A DNA stretch of 64,000 nt from Pseudomonas aestuarii (GTDB lineage Bacteria; Pseudomonadota; Gammaproteobacteria; Pseudomonadales; Pseudomonadaceae). The translations under genes and the position numbers were made by a program. Positions 9,941-19,068 of this stretch are shown one piece after another. The notes beneath the pieces are model-generated. The model saw nothing but the letters and a program-made list of their open reading frames with translations, made no database searches and had not been told where the DNA came from. Numbering within the stretch: the first letter of the stretch is position 1; every line of letters begins with the position of its first letter. The stretch is taken from positions 186,001 through 250,000 of the forward strand of contig NZ_JAQJZJ010000007.1 in the NCBI RefSeq assembly GCF_027988105.1, read 5' to 3'.

Positions 9941-10381
9941 ATGAGCACGTTGAACCTGATTACCGCGACCCACATCAGCCACCGCGCCCTGGCGATCGGC
10001 CGGGAAATTTGCGCGGCACCCCTGACCGTGGCGATCCTCGATGGCGGTGGCCACCTGATCAGTCTGCAGCGTGAGGACGGCGCGAGCCTGCTGCGCCCGC
10101 AGATTGCTATCGGCAAGGCCTGGGGCGCCGTGGCGCTGGGCAAGGGCTCGCGAGCCATTGCGGCAGACGCGCAGCAGCGGCCGGCCTTCATCGGTGCGCT
10201 GAATAACCTGGCCGACGGCAAGCTGGTGCCGGCGCCGGGTGGTGTCTTGATTCGTGATGAGCAGGGCGAAGTGATCGGCGCCATCGGTATCACCGGCGAC
10301 ACCTCGGACATCGACGAGCAGTGCGCGATTGGCGCGGTGGAGTCGGTGGGGCTCAAGGCCGATGCCGGGGGCGCGGCCTGA
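9941..10381 (+). CDS. HbpS/GlcG-family (DUF336) heme-degrading-domain protein
   Basis: This 146-residue cytosolic protein has the GlcG/HbpS fold: an N-terminal helix, VAILDGGGHLISLQREDGA, and the glycine-rich C-terminal motif GGVLIRDEQGEVIGAIGITGDTSDID. Family members bind heme or cobalamin-like ligands or are encoded beside glycolate and glyoxylate genes with no defined reaction. It is divergent from gcl and shares its 327-bp control region with two TTGTATACAA-type sites. An ATG with AGGAAGG 10 bp upstream supports the start. A glyoxylate-linked role is inferred from context only. Confidence 0.82.
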   Translation: MSTLNLITATHISHRALAIGREICAAPLTVAILDGGGHLISLQREDGASLLRPQIAIGKAWGAVALGKGSRAIAADAQQRPAFIGALNNLADGKLVPAPGGVLIRDEQGEVIGAIGITGDTSDIDEQCAIGAVESVGLKADAGGAA

Positions 10382-10394
10382 GCCAGCGGGAAAG

Positions 10395-10436
10395 GCTTTA
10401 GCCGCGACGAGAATTCTGACCGTTCGCCGCTAAAGC
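10395..10436. repeat. REP-like palindrome, CTTTAGCCGCGA type
   Basis: GCTTTAGCCGCGA (10395-10407) faces TCGCCGCTAAAGC (10424-10436), one mismatch, 16-nt spacer. The same element, perfect, is at 20966-21004. It follows the stop of the HbpS/GlcG-like gene. Confidence 0.75.
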
Positions 10437-10473
10437 GCCGCCCACTGCGCCCGCGGGCAGTGCGGGCAGCTAC

Positions 10474-10512
10474 AAAAAACGCTGAATGCTTTGCAGGCAT
10501 TCAGCGTTTTTT
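10474..10512. terminator. Strong bidirectional intrinsic terminator
   Basis: A 16-bp stem (10474-10489 with 10497-10512), 7-nt loop, begins with six A and ends with six T, so it gives a U-tract on both strands. It lies between the convergent HbpS/GlcG-like gene (+) and the TetR gene (-). Confidence 0.95.
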
Positions 10513-10547
10513 ATGCTCGCGCTTAGCCCAGAGGAGGGCGCACAACA

Positions 10548-11231
<684 letters not shown>

Positions 11232-11310
11232 AAGCCCCTGTGCTTCCATGTGCCACCCGGCGCTGGGCGGCGGTCGGGCATGGTAGCACCGGCGTTGTGC
11301 GCGGCTCAAG

Positions 11311-11326
11311 CTGACCCTGTGGTCAG
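11311..11326. promoter_or_regulatory. RutR-like operator candidate
   Basis: CTGACC-CTGT-GGTCAG is a perfect 6-4-6 palindrome between the divergent TetR gene and moaA. It matches the published-style RutR consensus TTGACCA-NN-TGGTCAA at 11 of 14 specified positions. It is 4 bp from the TTGTGTACAA site at 11331. Confidence 0.6.
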
Positions 11327-11330
11327 ATTA

Positions 11331-11340
11331 TTGTGTACAA
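11331..11340. promoter_or_regulatory. TTGTGTACAA operator candidate upstream of moaA
   Basis: One of six palindromes of the purine block, 81-90 bp upstream of the moaA start. It lies beside the RutR-like palindrome, so two regulators may meet at this promoter. Confidence 0.6.
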
Positions 11341-11420
11341 AAAAATGCATTTCTGTTTCTATCTGTCTCCTGAATTTCATAACAATAATGTCTCGACTCC
11401 TTGCATGCAGGAGACTCGCT

Positions 11421-12416
11421 GTGGACCACGCGCAACTGCTCGACCCTTTCGGTCGGCGCATCACCTACCTGCGATTGTCGGTTACCGACCGCTGCGACTT
11501 CCGTTGCACCTACTGCATGAGCGAGGACATGGTCTTCGCCCCGCGTGCGCAGATTCTCAGCCTGGAAGAGCTCTACGCCGTGGCCGATGCCTTTATCGGT
11601 CTGGGGGTCAAGCGCATCCGCATCACCGGTGGCGAGCCGTTGGTGCGCAAGAACCTGCTCAGTCTGTTGAGTCGCCTGGGCCGGCGCCCGGAACTGGACG
11701 ACCTGGCCATCACCAGTAACGGCTCGCAGCTGGCCCAGCTGGCGCCGCAACTGCGCGCCGCCGGGGTCAAGCGCTTGAATATCAGCCTCGACTCGTTGAA
11801 CCGCGAGCGCTTCGCCGCCTTCACTCGGCGCGATAAGCTCGACCAGGTGCTGGCCGGCATCGACGTGGCGCGGGCGGCGGGTTTTCGCAAGATCAAATTG
11901 AACTGCGTGGTGCAGAAGGGCCGCAACGACGATGAGGTTCTCGACCTGGTGGAGTACGCCATGGCCCGCGGTCTGGATATCAGCTTTATCGAGGAGATGC
12001 CGCTGGGCAGCGTCTCCAGTCACCAGCGCCAGGACACCTTCTGTTCCAGTGACGAGGTACGGGCGCGCATCGCACAGCGCCATGGGCTGGTGCGCAGCAG
12101 CAAGCAGACCGGCGGGCCATCGCGCTACTGGCAAGTGGTCGGCAGCGATACCCAGATTGGCTTCATTTCGCCCCACAGCCACAACTTCTGCGGCGACTGC
12201 AATCGGGTGCGGGTCACCGCCGAAGGCAAGCTGGTGCTGTGCCTGGGCCACGACAATGCGCTTGATCTCAAGGCGTTGATTCGCCGTCACCCAGGCGACG
12301 GCCTGCGTCTGCGCCAGGCCTTGCTCGAGGCCCTGCAACTCAAGCCCGAGCGCCATCACTTTGCGGCCGATGCGCAGGTGCAGGTGCTGCGTTTCATGAG
12401 CATGACCGGCGGCTGA
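11421..12416 (+). CDS. moaA: GTP 3',8-cyclase (molybdenum cofactor step 1)
   Basis: This 331-residue radical-SAM enzyme converts GTP to 3',8-cyclo-GTP, the first step of molybdopterin synthesis. The first cluster motif CDFRCTYC, the SAM-binding GGEPLVRKN, the C-terminal cluster cysteines (FCGDCNRVR...LVLCLGH) and the functional C-terminal Gly-Gly tail are present. I use the GTG at 11421 because AGGAG lies 7 bp upstream; an in-frame ATG at 11388 has no ribosome site. Placement in the purine block under a TTGTGTACAA site suggests a paralogue dedicated to xanthine dehydrogenase maturation, since that enzyme needs the cofactor. The rest of the moa pathway is not here. Confidence 0.94.
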   Translation: MDHAQLLDPFGRRITYLRLSVTDRCDFRCTYCMSEDMVFAPRAQILSLEELYAVADAFIGLGVKRIRITGGEPLVRKNLLSLLSRLGRRPELDDLAITSNGSQLAQLAPQLRAAGVKRLNISLDSLNRERFAAFTRRDKLDQVLAGIDVARAAGFRKIKLNCVVQKGRNDDEVLDLVEYAMARGLDISFIEEMPLGSVSSHQRQDTFCSSDEVRARIAQRHGLVRSSKQTGGPSRYWQVVGSDTQIGFISPHSHNFCGDCNRVRVTAEGKLVLCLGHDNALDLKALIRRHPGDGLRLRQALLEALQLKPERHHFAADAQVQVLRFMSMTGG

Positions 12417-12489
12417 GTTCCTGGGTAGCCGCCGCCCGCTGCCCCCAAGAACCCGTTAGACCCCATCAACATTAACCTGGAGGGTTGCT

Positions 12490-13305
12490 GTGAAGCCTAC
12501 TCGCGTCTGCAGTTTGTTCGCCGTGCTGTTCTGTGCGGCTACTCATGCCGAAAGTTACGTCATCGGCGTCGAGGACATGGCCTTCGCGCCGCATTACAGC
12601 GTCGACAGTCAGGGTCAGTATCAGGGCTTTGCCCGCGAGCTGTTCGATCTGTTCGCCCGGCACAGTGGGGTGCAGTTGAGCTACCAGCCGTTGCCGGTGA
12701 AACGCTTGTTGTCGGCCCTGTTGCAGGGCGAGGTGGATTTCAAATACCCCGACAGCAGCAACTGGGCGCAGGCGCAGAAGGCCGGTAAGGATCTGCATTA
12801 CAGCCAGGCGGTAGTCGGCTATGTCGACGGCGTGCTGGTCGCGCCAGAACGCCAGGGCCAGCCGGTGGAGCTACTCAAGCGCCTGGGCATGGTTAACGGC
12901 TGGACCCCCTGGGGGTATCAGGCGCGTATCGACGCCGAGCAGATCCAGCTGACCTACAGCGAGGATTTGCGCAAGATGATCCATCAGGTGCTGAAGCAGG
13001 ATGTCGACGGCGCCTACTTCAATGTGGTGGTGGCGACCCATTACCTCGACAACATCCGCGCTCGTCCCGGTGCCTTGGTTTTCGATCCGAAGTTGCCGAA
13101 CACCCGCGGCACCTTTCACCTGTCCACCCTCCGGCATCCGCAGTTGCTTCAGCGTTTCGATCGTTTCCTTGTCGAGCAGCAGGCCGAGGTGGCGGCGCTC
13201 AAGGCGCAATACCGGGTCGAGGCCAACCTGGATTCCGAGTTCATTGGCATGGAGCAGTGGAAGGTGGACTTTCTCAAGCGGCAGAAGGCCAAGTCTGCCG
13301 AGTAG
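12490..13305 (+). CDS. Periplasmic solute-binding protein, family 3 (amino-acid type)
   Basis: This 271-residue protein starts with a short Sec signal peptide (MKPTRVCSLFAVLFCAATHA) and continues with a two-lobed SBP_bac_3-like fold: VIGVEDMAFAPHYSV, then YQGFARELFDLFARHSGV. There are no ABC permease or ATPase genes beside it, so it is an orphan, as is common for this class in pseudomonads. Some orphans act as sensors or have lost transport function. An AGG-containing site (TGGAGGG) precedes the ATG. The ligand is unknown. It follows moaA by 73 bp and may be co-transcribed. Confidence 0.78.
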   Translation: MKPTRVCSLFAVLFCAATHAESYVIGVEDMAFAPHYSVDSQGQYQGFARELFDLFARHSGVQLSYQPLPVKRLLSALLQGEVDFKYPDSSNWAQAQKAGKDLHYSQAVVGYVDGVLVAPERQGQPVELLKRLGMVNGWTPWGYQARIDAEQIQLTYSEDLRKMIHQVLKQDVDGAYFNVVVATHYLDNIRARPGALVFDPKLPNTRGTFHLSTLRHPQLLQRFDRFLVEQQAEVAALKAQYRVEANLDSEFIGMEQWKVDFLKRQKAKSAE

Positions 13306-13529
13306 CGGGGCGCGCAGGCCCCAGCCGCCAACGGGTGGCAAGCGACCGGTCGGCCCGCTGGCACGGCGCAAGTCTTCTATGCTTGCAGGGAGAGGGCATG
13401 ACGCGGCCTGGCCATTGCTCGCCTGAATCTTGCTTGGTGGGCGGCTGATTAGCCGTCCGCTGGTCTGCAATGAGAGTAGCCAGGCGCTCTGCTCGCCAGG
13501 TTGCGATGTGCAGCACAGGAGGCCCTGAA

Positions 13530-14336
13530 ATGATCGATCCTGCCTTGCAAGTTCAGATTGATGCGGCCAATGCCTACCAGGCATTGTTTGTCCCGGCGCT
13601 GTTTCAGGAGTGGGCACCGTGGGTGGTCGCCGCCGCCAATATTCAGCCGGGTGAGCGGGTGCTGGATGTCGCCTGTGGCACCGGTGTCCTGGCTCAGGCC
13701 GCGCTTGCCTGCGTTGGCCCTGGTGGCGCCGTCGCCGGCCTGGACGCCAACCCCGGCATGCTGGCGGTGGCCGCCCGGCTCGAGCCGGCGATCGACTGGC
13801 AGGTGGGGCTGGCCGAAGCCCTGCCGTATGCCGACCACAACTTCGATGCCGTCATCAGCCAGTTCGGCCTGATGTTTTTCAGCGACCCTGTGCAAGCCCT
13901 GCGCGAAATGCTTAGGGTCGCGCGTCCGGGCGGCCACCTGGCGGTGGCCGTGTGGGATTCGCTGGCGCATACCCCGGCCTATGCGGCGGAAGTCGCCGTG
14001 CTGGCGCGCATCGCCGGTGAGGATGCGGCGGCCGCCATGCGCGCGCCTTTCGCCCTGGGCGACCCGCAGCGGCTGGCGGCATTGTTCTGCGACGCTGGGA
14101 TCGCCGCGCCAAACATCGTGACCCACACCGGCACCGCGCATTTTCCGAGTATTGGCGCCATGGTCGAGGCGGATCTGCGCGGCTGGTTGCCGGTGATGGG
14201 GGTGACTCTGGATGAGCCGACCATCGCCCAGGTACTGGCCGAGGCGGAGCAGGCGCTTGGCCGCTATGTCACCGCGGATGGCATTGTGCAGTTCGACTCG
14301 CCGGCGCATATCGTGCGGGCAACCAAGGCCAGGTAG
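13530..14336 (+). CDS. Class I SAM-dependent methyltransferase
   Basis: This 268-residue protein has a Rossmann methyltransferase core: motif I VLDVACGTGVLAQAA near residue 45, motif II GLDANPGML, motif III/IV NFDAVISQFGLMFF, and motif post-IV REMLRVARPGGHLAVAVW. It resembles the UbiE/Methyltransf_11 group that methylates small molecules. The ATG at 13530 has an AGGAGG site at 13517-13522, which rules out the 20 in-frame codons upstream. No neighbour hints at a substrate. A strong terminator follows. Confidence 0.82.
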   Translation: MIDPALQVQIDAANAYQALFVPALFQEWAPWVVAAANIQPGERVLDVACGTGVLAQAALACVGPGGAVAGLDANPGMLAVAARLEPAIDWQVGLAEALPYADHNFDAVISQFGLMFFSDPVQALREMLRVARPGGHLAVAVWDSLAHTPAYAAEVAVLARIAGEDAAAAMRAPFALGDPQRLAALFCDAGIAAPNIVTHTGTAHFPSIGAMVEADLRGWLPVMGVTLDEPTIAQVLAEAEQALGRYVTADGIVQFDSPAHIVRATKAR

Positions 14337-14379
14337 GCCGGCCGCGCCTGGTGAGAGCGGCGCATAAAAGATGCATTAA

Positions 14380-14412
14380 AAAGGGCAAGCATGCCTGGCA
14401 TGCTTGCCCTTT
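14380..14412. terminator. Bidirectional intrinsic terminator
   Basis: A 15-bp perfect stem (14380-14394 with 14398-14412), 3-nt loop, flanked by A-rich and T-rich ends. It separates the convergent methyltransferase (+) and Tsx-like porin (-) genes. Confidence 0.93.
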
Positions 14413-14457
14413 ACCTTGCCACTGCCGCCTATCCGGCAGTGGTTCAGTTCGTTGCCG

Positions 14458-15330
14458 TCAGAAGTGGTACTTGACCAGGGCCTGTACGGCGGTCTGGTCG
14501 AAACCGTCGGTGGAACCGTCGATGGGTTTGATCCCGTATTTGTTGTGCCACATGTTCACTTCAGTGCCGACGTAGAGCTTGCGTTCCTTGCCGAACAGCG
14601 CCTTGCCCGCATCCCATTTGACCTGGATCGAGGAGCCGACCGAGGTCTGGGTGCCGGCATCCTTGGAGGGCGAGCGCCAGTCGATGTAGCCGTCGACCAC
14701 GAAGTCCTGCTCGCCGATGGCGAAGGGGTAGGCACCGGCCACGGTCAATTGGGTCGCGTGGCCATTGCCCGCGTCGCTGGCCTTGAAGTCATGGTCGAAG
14801 AAGATGTGGTTGTTGATCTTGACCCGGTACAGGTTGGTCTTCAGATAGGTGAAACCGGGCACGTCCCAGTCGAAGCCCAGGCCGTACAGGTAGTTCTCGG
14901 TAGCTGGGCCGCCGTTGCCCTTCTCGTAGGTGAAGGCAGCCTTGACGTCCTTCAGCGGGCCGGCGGACAGGTCCTGGCCGGTCAGCCAGCTGAGGCTGAC
15001 CCGCGGCGAGAACTCCATGTAGTAGAAGTCGCTCTTGTCCTTGACCTCGAGGTTGCCGTAGTTGCTGCCGCGGGCCTGCTCGATATCGGCATCGATGTAG
15101 TCGAGGAAGTAGAAGACATCGCCCCAGGCCCAGCCGCTGGCGTGCTCGAAGGTGAAGGTGGTCTGCGAACGCTGTTCCCCACTGTTGAAGTTGAGGCGCT
15201 GGAAGTTGCTGCCGTAGAGGTAGCTCAGGCTGTTGTCTTGCCAGTACAGCATGTCGCCGGCAAGGGCCTGTTGGCCGGCCAGCAGGCCGGCAGAAAGCGC
15301 AATGCAGTGAGGCAGATGCTTCAGATTCAT
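14458..15330 (-). CDS. Tsx-like outer-membrane nucleoside channel
   Basis: This 290-residue outer-membrane beta-barrel has a signal peptide (MNLKHLPHCIALSAGLLAGQQALA), a sequence of alternating aromatic beta-strands (DMLYWQDNSLSYLYG, SDFYYMEFSPRVSLSW) and the terminal aromatic KYHF typical of barrels inserted by the BAM machinery. It resembles the nucleoside-specific channel Tsx. AAGGAAA precedes the ATG. It lies 82 bp downstream of the NCS2 permease on the same strand, so a joint role, purine or nucleoside entry across outer then inner membrane, is likely. The hairpin in the gap could reduce read-through. Confidence 0.85.
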   Translation of the reverse strand: MNLKHLPHCIALSAGLLAGQQALAGDMLYWQDNSLSYLYGSNFQRLNFNSGEQRSQTTFTFEHASGWAWGDVFYFLDYIDADIEQARGSNYGNLEVKDKSDFYYMEFSPRVSLSWLTGQDLSAGPLKDVKAAFTYEKGNGGPATENYLYGLGFDWDVPGFTYLKTNLYRVKINNHIFFDHDFKASDAGNGHATQLTVAGAYPFAIGEQDFVVDGYIDWRSPSKDAGTQTSVGSSIQVKWDAGKALFGKERKLYVGTEVNMWHNKYGIKPIDGSTDGFDQTAVQALVKYHF

Positions 15331-15364
15331 CGGGTTTTCCTTATTGTTGGGACTTGCAGGGGTC

Positions 15365-15392
15365 ACCACCCTGCGGCGAGCCGCAGGGTGGT
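15365..15392. terminator. Hairpin between permease and porin genes
   Basis: A 12-bp perfect stem (ACCACCCTGCGG/CCGCAGGGTGGT) with loop CGAG lies in the 82-bp gap. No T-run follows on the minus strand, so it may be an attenuator or mRNA-processing hairpin rather than a full terminator. Confidence 0.6.
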
Positions 15393-15412
15393 ATTGGCAC
15401 AGCACGGGTGAT

Positions 15413-16909
15413 TCAGCCGGCCTGATTGGCCGGGCTCAGGCCATTGCCGGGAGCGCTCGACGGTTGGTCGGGCTCGGCGTGCCGCGGGTTTTGCAGCACG
15501 CTGTGCAGATGGGCTTCGGGCTCGTAGTCGTTCTCTGCCAGCGGTTGATGTTCTTCCGGCAGAAAGAAGTTCAGCAGGATGGCGCTGAAGGCGCCGATGG
15601 TGATCGGCGAGCCGAAGATGTTTTTCAGGGCGTCGGGCATCTGCGACAGCGCCTCTGGCACGGCAGCAACGCCCAGGCCCAGGCCGAGGGAGATGGCCAC
15701 GATCAGCACGTTGCGGCGGTGCAAACCGGCCTCGGTGAGGATCTTGATTCCGGCCACGGCGACGGTGCCGAACATGATCAGGGTGGCGCCGCCCAGCACC
15801 GGTTTGGGCATCAGCTGCAGCACCGCGCCGACCGCCGGGAACAGGCCGAGCAGGACCAGGAGCGCGGCGATGTAGAAGCCTACGTGGCGGCTGGCTACAC
15901 CCGTCAGCTGAATCACCCCGTTGTTCTGGCTGAAGGTGGTCATCGGCAGGCTGTTGAACATGGCGGCCAGCGCCGAGTTGCAGCCGTCGGCCAGCACCCC
16001 GGACTTGATTCGGCGCAGGTACAGCGGGCCGCTCACCGGCTGCTTGGAAATGATCGAGTTGGCGGTCAGGTCACCGGCGGTCTCCAGCGGCGTGATCAGA
16101 AAGATCACGGCAATCGGCACGAAGGCCACCCAGTCGAAGTTGAAACCGTACTTGAACGGCACCGGTACGCTGACCAGCGGTACCTCGGTCATTTGCGCGA
16201 AATCCACCTGGCCGGTGTACCAGGCCACACCGAAGCCCAGGGCCAGGCCAGCGATCACCGCGCTGAGGCGTACCGACTGGGACTGGAAGCGGTTGAATAC
16301 CACGATGGTGACCAGCACCAGGCCGCCGAGGGCCAGGTGGTGCAGCGCGCCGAGGTCCGGGGCGCCGAAGCCGCCGGCGATGTCGGTCATCGCCACCTTG
16401 ATCAGTGACAGGCCCATCAGGCAGATGATGGTGCCGGTGACCACCGGGGTGATGACCCGGCGCAGCTTGTTGATGAACTGGCTGAAGGCGATCTCGACGA
16501 AGGCGGCGCAAAAGCACACGCCGAAGAGGGTCGAGAGGATTTCCTCCTCGCTGCCGCCACGGCCCTTGACGATAAAGCCGGCGCTGAGGATCACGCTGAG
16601 GAAGCCGAAGCTGGTGCCCTGCAGGCACAGCAGGCCGGAACCTATGGGGCCGAAGCGCTTGGCCTGGACGAAGGTGCCAAGGCCGGAGACGAACAGCGCC
16701 ATGCTCACCAGGTAGGGCACATGGGCGCCTAGGCCGAGCACGCTGCCGATGATCAGCGTCGGCGTGATGATGCCGACGAAGGCGGCCAGCACGTGTTGCA
16801 GGGCGGCGAAGAGCGCCGGGACAAAGGCCGGGCAATCATCGAGTTGATAGATCAGGTCGTTGCTAGCCGCAGACGGAGCTGGGGCGTGGGTAGTGCGAGT
16901 CGTGGTCAT
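15413..16909 (-). CDS. NCS2-family nucleobase permease (xanthine/urate type)
   Basis: This 498-residue inner-membrane proton symporter has about 12-14 transmembrane segments and the NAT signature QNNGVIQLTG followed by VASRHVG. This matches my memory of bacterial urate/xanthine permeases such as UacT more than uracil permeases. A hydrophilic C-terminal tail of some 45 residues follows. The ATG has AGG at ribosome distance. It is probably the entry step of the purine block. A TTGTGTACAA site lies 151 bp upstream. Whether xanthine, urate or both are carried cannot be read from sequence. Confidence 0.88.
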   Translation of the reverse strand: MTTTRTTHAPAPSAASNDLIYQLDDCPAFVPALFAALQHVLAAFVGIITPTLIIGSVLGLGAHVPYLVSMALFVSGLGTFVQAKRFGPIGSGLLCLQGTSFGFLSVILSAGFIVKGRGGSEEEILSTLFGVCFCAAFVEIAFSQFINKLRRVITPVVTGTIICLMGLSLIKVAMTDIAGGFGAPDLGALHHLALGGLVLVTIVVFNRFQSQSVRLSAVIAGLALGFGVAWYTGQVDFAQMTEVPLVSVPVPFKYGFNFDWVAFVPIAVIFLITPLETAGDLTANSIISKQPVSGPLYLRRIKSGVLADGCNSALAAMFNSLPMTTFSQNNGVIQLTGVASRHVGFYIAALLVLLGLFPAVGAVLQLMPKPVLGGATLIMFGTVAVAGIKILTEAGLHRRNVLIVAISLGLGLGVAAVPEALSQMPDALKNIFGSPITIGAFSAILLNFFLPEEHQPLAENDYEPEAHLHSVLQNPRHAEPDQPSSAPGNGLSPANQAG

Positions 16910-17059
16910 GTCAGAGCCTGCCAGTTGTTTTTATATGGTCATGGGCTTGCACGAGGCTTCACGGCGCCTCTGTCTGATCGGCGCTATAAGCTGTCTGTTC
17001 GGTCAGAATTTGCGACTATAGCAATTTGGTCACAGGGTTAGAAACAATTTATTTTATTA

Positions 17060-17069
17060 TTGTGTACAA
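17060..17069. promoter_or_regulatory. TTGTGTACAA operator candidate upstream of the NCS2 permease
   Basis: Identical to the sites at 11331 and 23758. It lies in the 415-bp gap (16910-17324) between the permease start and the Kef antiporter stop, within an A/T-rich segment. The remainder of that gap (17090-17324) shows nothing I can name. Confidence 0.65.
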
Positions 17070-17324
17070 GATTTTCTGCGGTGCGCAGCGGGTGTCATGG
17101 CTGGCAGTCGGGTGCCGCTGCAGATGAGGTATTACTCACGCCCGGGGGATATCGATGTCGCGATTTCGCCCGAGGCGTAGGGCGACCCGGGTCGGTTCCG
17201 CTCGGCGCGCAGCGTCAGTCAGGCCTTGCGACGCGCCCAACAGCCCGGGTGCACTGGCGGTAGCGAGTGTCCGCGGGATTGGCGAATGGTGTCGGGGCTC
17301 GGCTGAGCGTTTGTTGACAACCGC

Positions 17325-18875
17325 TCAGTCGTCTGTTCGGAGGCCGCGGGCGACGTGCTCGGCGAGGCCGGTACCGGCCTCGCTCATGGTCAGGTAGGTG
17401 CGGTCGGCGCCGGCGGCCTGAATGCGCTGGGCCATGTCTTCATACAGCGCGTGGGCGACGATCAGTCCCTTGAAGCCGCGTTCGCGCAGCTTGTGGGTGG
17501 AGATGATCTTGGCTTCCTGGTCGTTCATGGCCAGGATCACCGCCTCGATTGCCGGCATCTCCAGGCTCTGCCAGAACACCTGGTCTTCGGCGTCGGCGAA
17601 TTGCACCCGGCGCCCGGCCTTGGCGCTCAATTCGATCATCCCCGGGTCGGAGTCCAGGCTGGACAGCCTGAAGCCCTTGTCCTTGAGGTGATCGTAGGCG
17701 GCGCGGCCTGTGCGGCCCATGCCGATGATCAGGATCTGTGCATCGCCCAGCGAGATCGGCTGTTCGTCGGGATGGCGGATGTCGCGTTCAAACGGAATCA
17801 GGCGCCTGGCCAGGCGCTCGTAGAGCGGGTGGACGAAGCGGTTCAGTTGCGCGGAAATGACGAAGGACAGGGCCACGCTGATGGCCAGGGGGGTGAGCCA
17901 TTGTGGCAGCACCACGCTGGCCACGATCAGGCCGAACTCGCTGTAGTTGGTCAGGCTGATGCTGCTGAGAAAGGCGCTACGCGCGCGTAGCCGGAACATC
18001 AGGAACAGGCCGAAGAACAGCATGCCCTTGAGCGGTAGCAGCAGTGACATGACCACGGCGAAGATCATGCCATTGGTGTCCGGCAGGCCACCGATGCCAA
18101 TCTGCAGGAAGAAGCCAACCAGGAACACTTCCTTGATGCCCCACAGCGAGTTGGACAGCTCGACGGCACGCTTGTGTTTGGCCAGCAGGGCGCCAAACGC
18201 CAGGGCGCCGAGTTCGGAACTGAGCCCCAGCGACTCGAAGCCATAGCCGCCGACCACCAGCGCCAGCAGCAGCCCCAGCAGCACCATGAGTTCCTCGTGA
18301 CCGCTGGCATCGAGCAAACGGTACAGCAGCGGACGCAGCAGGGGCAGGGTGAACACCAGCAGCGCCCAGGGCGAAGGGGCGTCGCCGTTGGCCAGGCTCA
18401 TCACCAGCAGGGCGATCAGGTCCTGGATGATCAGTACGCCGATGGCTACCCGGCCGTGAAAGGCGCGCAGCTCGCGCCTGCTCTCCAGCACCTTCGCGGC
18501 CAGCACGGTACTGGAAAAGGAGAGGGCGATGGCCAGCAGTAGGCCTTCCTGCCAGGGCAGGTCGAGGATCAGCAGGATGGCCGGCAGGAAAATCAGGCTC
18601 GATATGGCGAAGTGCAGCAGCCCTCCGCCAATCACCTCGCGCCTGATCAGGTTGCTCGGCTTGAGCTTGAGACCGACGGTGAATAGCAGCAGGAGTACAC
18701 CGAGGTGGGCTATATGTTCCAGCGCTGCACTATCGCCCGGGCCTATGCCGAGGGGCTCGCCGACAATCGCCAGGACGAAGCCCGCCGCCAGGTAGCCGAT
18801 CAGTGGCGGCAGGCCGATGGCGCGCACTGCCAGGCCCATGAAGAAGGCGAAGGCGATCCAGGTGGCTGCGATCAT
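17325..18875 (-). CDS. Kef-type K+/H+ antiporter (CPA2) with RCK_N domain
   Basis: This 516-residue protein has a 12-helix Na+/H+-exchanger-like membrane domain (residues 1-370; SFSSTVLAAKVLE and GVLIIQDLIALLVM are CPA2 hallmarks) and a C-terminal TrkA-N/RCK domain with the Rossmann motif ILIIGMGRTGRAAYD near residue 390. Kef systems release K+ in exchange for H+ under electrophile or pH stress. There is no KefF/KefG ancillary gene and the TrkA-C half is missing, consistent with the shorter YbaL-like subgroup. It has no evident link with the purine genes on both sides and no TTGTRTACAA site. Confidence 0.88.
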   Translation of the reverse strand: MIAATWIAFAFFMGLAVRAIGLPPLIGYLAAGFVLAIVGEPLGIGPGDSAALEHIAHLGVLLLLFTVGLKLKPSNLIRREVIGGGLLHFAISSLIFLPAILLILDLPWQEGLLLAIALSFSSTVLAAKVLESRRELRAFHGRVAIGVLIIQDLIALLVMSLANGDAPSPWALLVFTLPLLRPLLYRLLDASGHEELMVLLGLLLALVVGGYGFESLGLSSELGALAFGALLAKHKRAVELSNSLWGIKEVFLVGFFLQIGIGGLPDTNGMIFAVVMSLLLPLKGMLFFGLFLMFRLRARSAFLSSISLTNYSEFGLIVASVVLPQWLTPLAISVALSFVISAQLNRFVHPLYERLARRLIPFERDIRHPDEQPISLGDAQILIIGMGRTGRAAYDHLKDKGFRLSSLDSDPGMIELSAKAGRRVQFADAEDQVFWQSLEMPAIEAVILAMNDQEAKIISTHKLRERGFKGLIVAHALYEDMAQRIQAAGADRTYLTMSEAGTGLAEHVARGLRTDD

Positions 18876-19003
18876 GGGCTGTCCTTATCGGCGTGAAGCA
18901 TCGGGCTAGAGCTGGGCATTGTACCGGGCCAGCAGAAGGCCATGTCTAGCGTGGCGCCGTTTGGGTGCAAATAGAGTCGGACAGGCGTGTGCAGGCAGCT
19001 AAC

Positions 19004-19027
19004 AAAAAGCCCGCGCATAGGCGGGCT
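19004..19027 (-). terminator. Intrinsic terminator downstream of puuD
   Basis: On the minus strand a 7-bp GC stem (AGCCCGC/GCGGGCT at 19008-19014 and 19021-19027) is followed by five T (19004-19008). A second hairpin (GACCGGC/GCCGGTC) lies at about 19040-19056. Together they close the puuE-to-puuD operon. Confidence 0.85.
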
Positions 19028-19068
19028 AAAAGAGCGAAGGACCGGCGGTGCCGGTCCAGGTGCGCTGT

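Noticed and set aside
13470..13529. Upstream start for the methyltransferase
   Set aside because: A strong AGGAGG lies just before ATG 13530, and the extra residues show no domain match.
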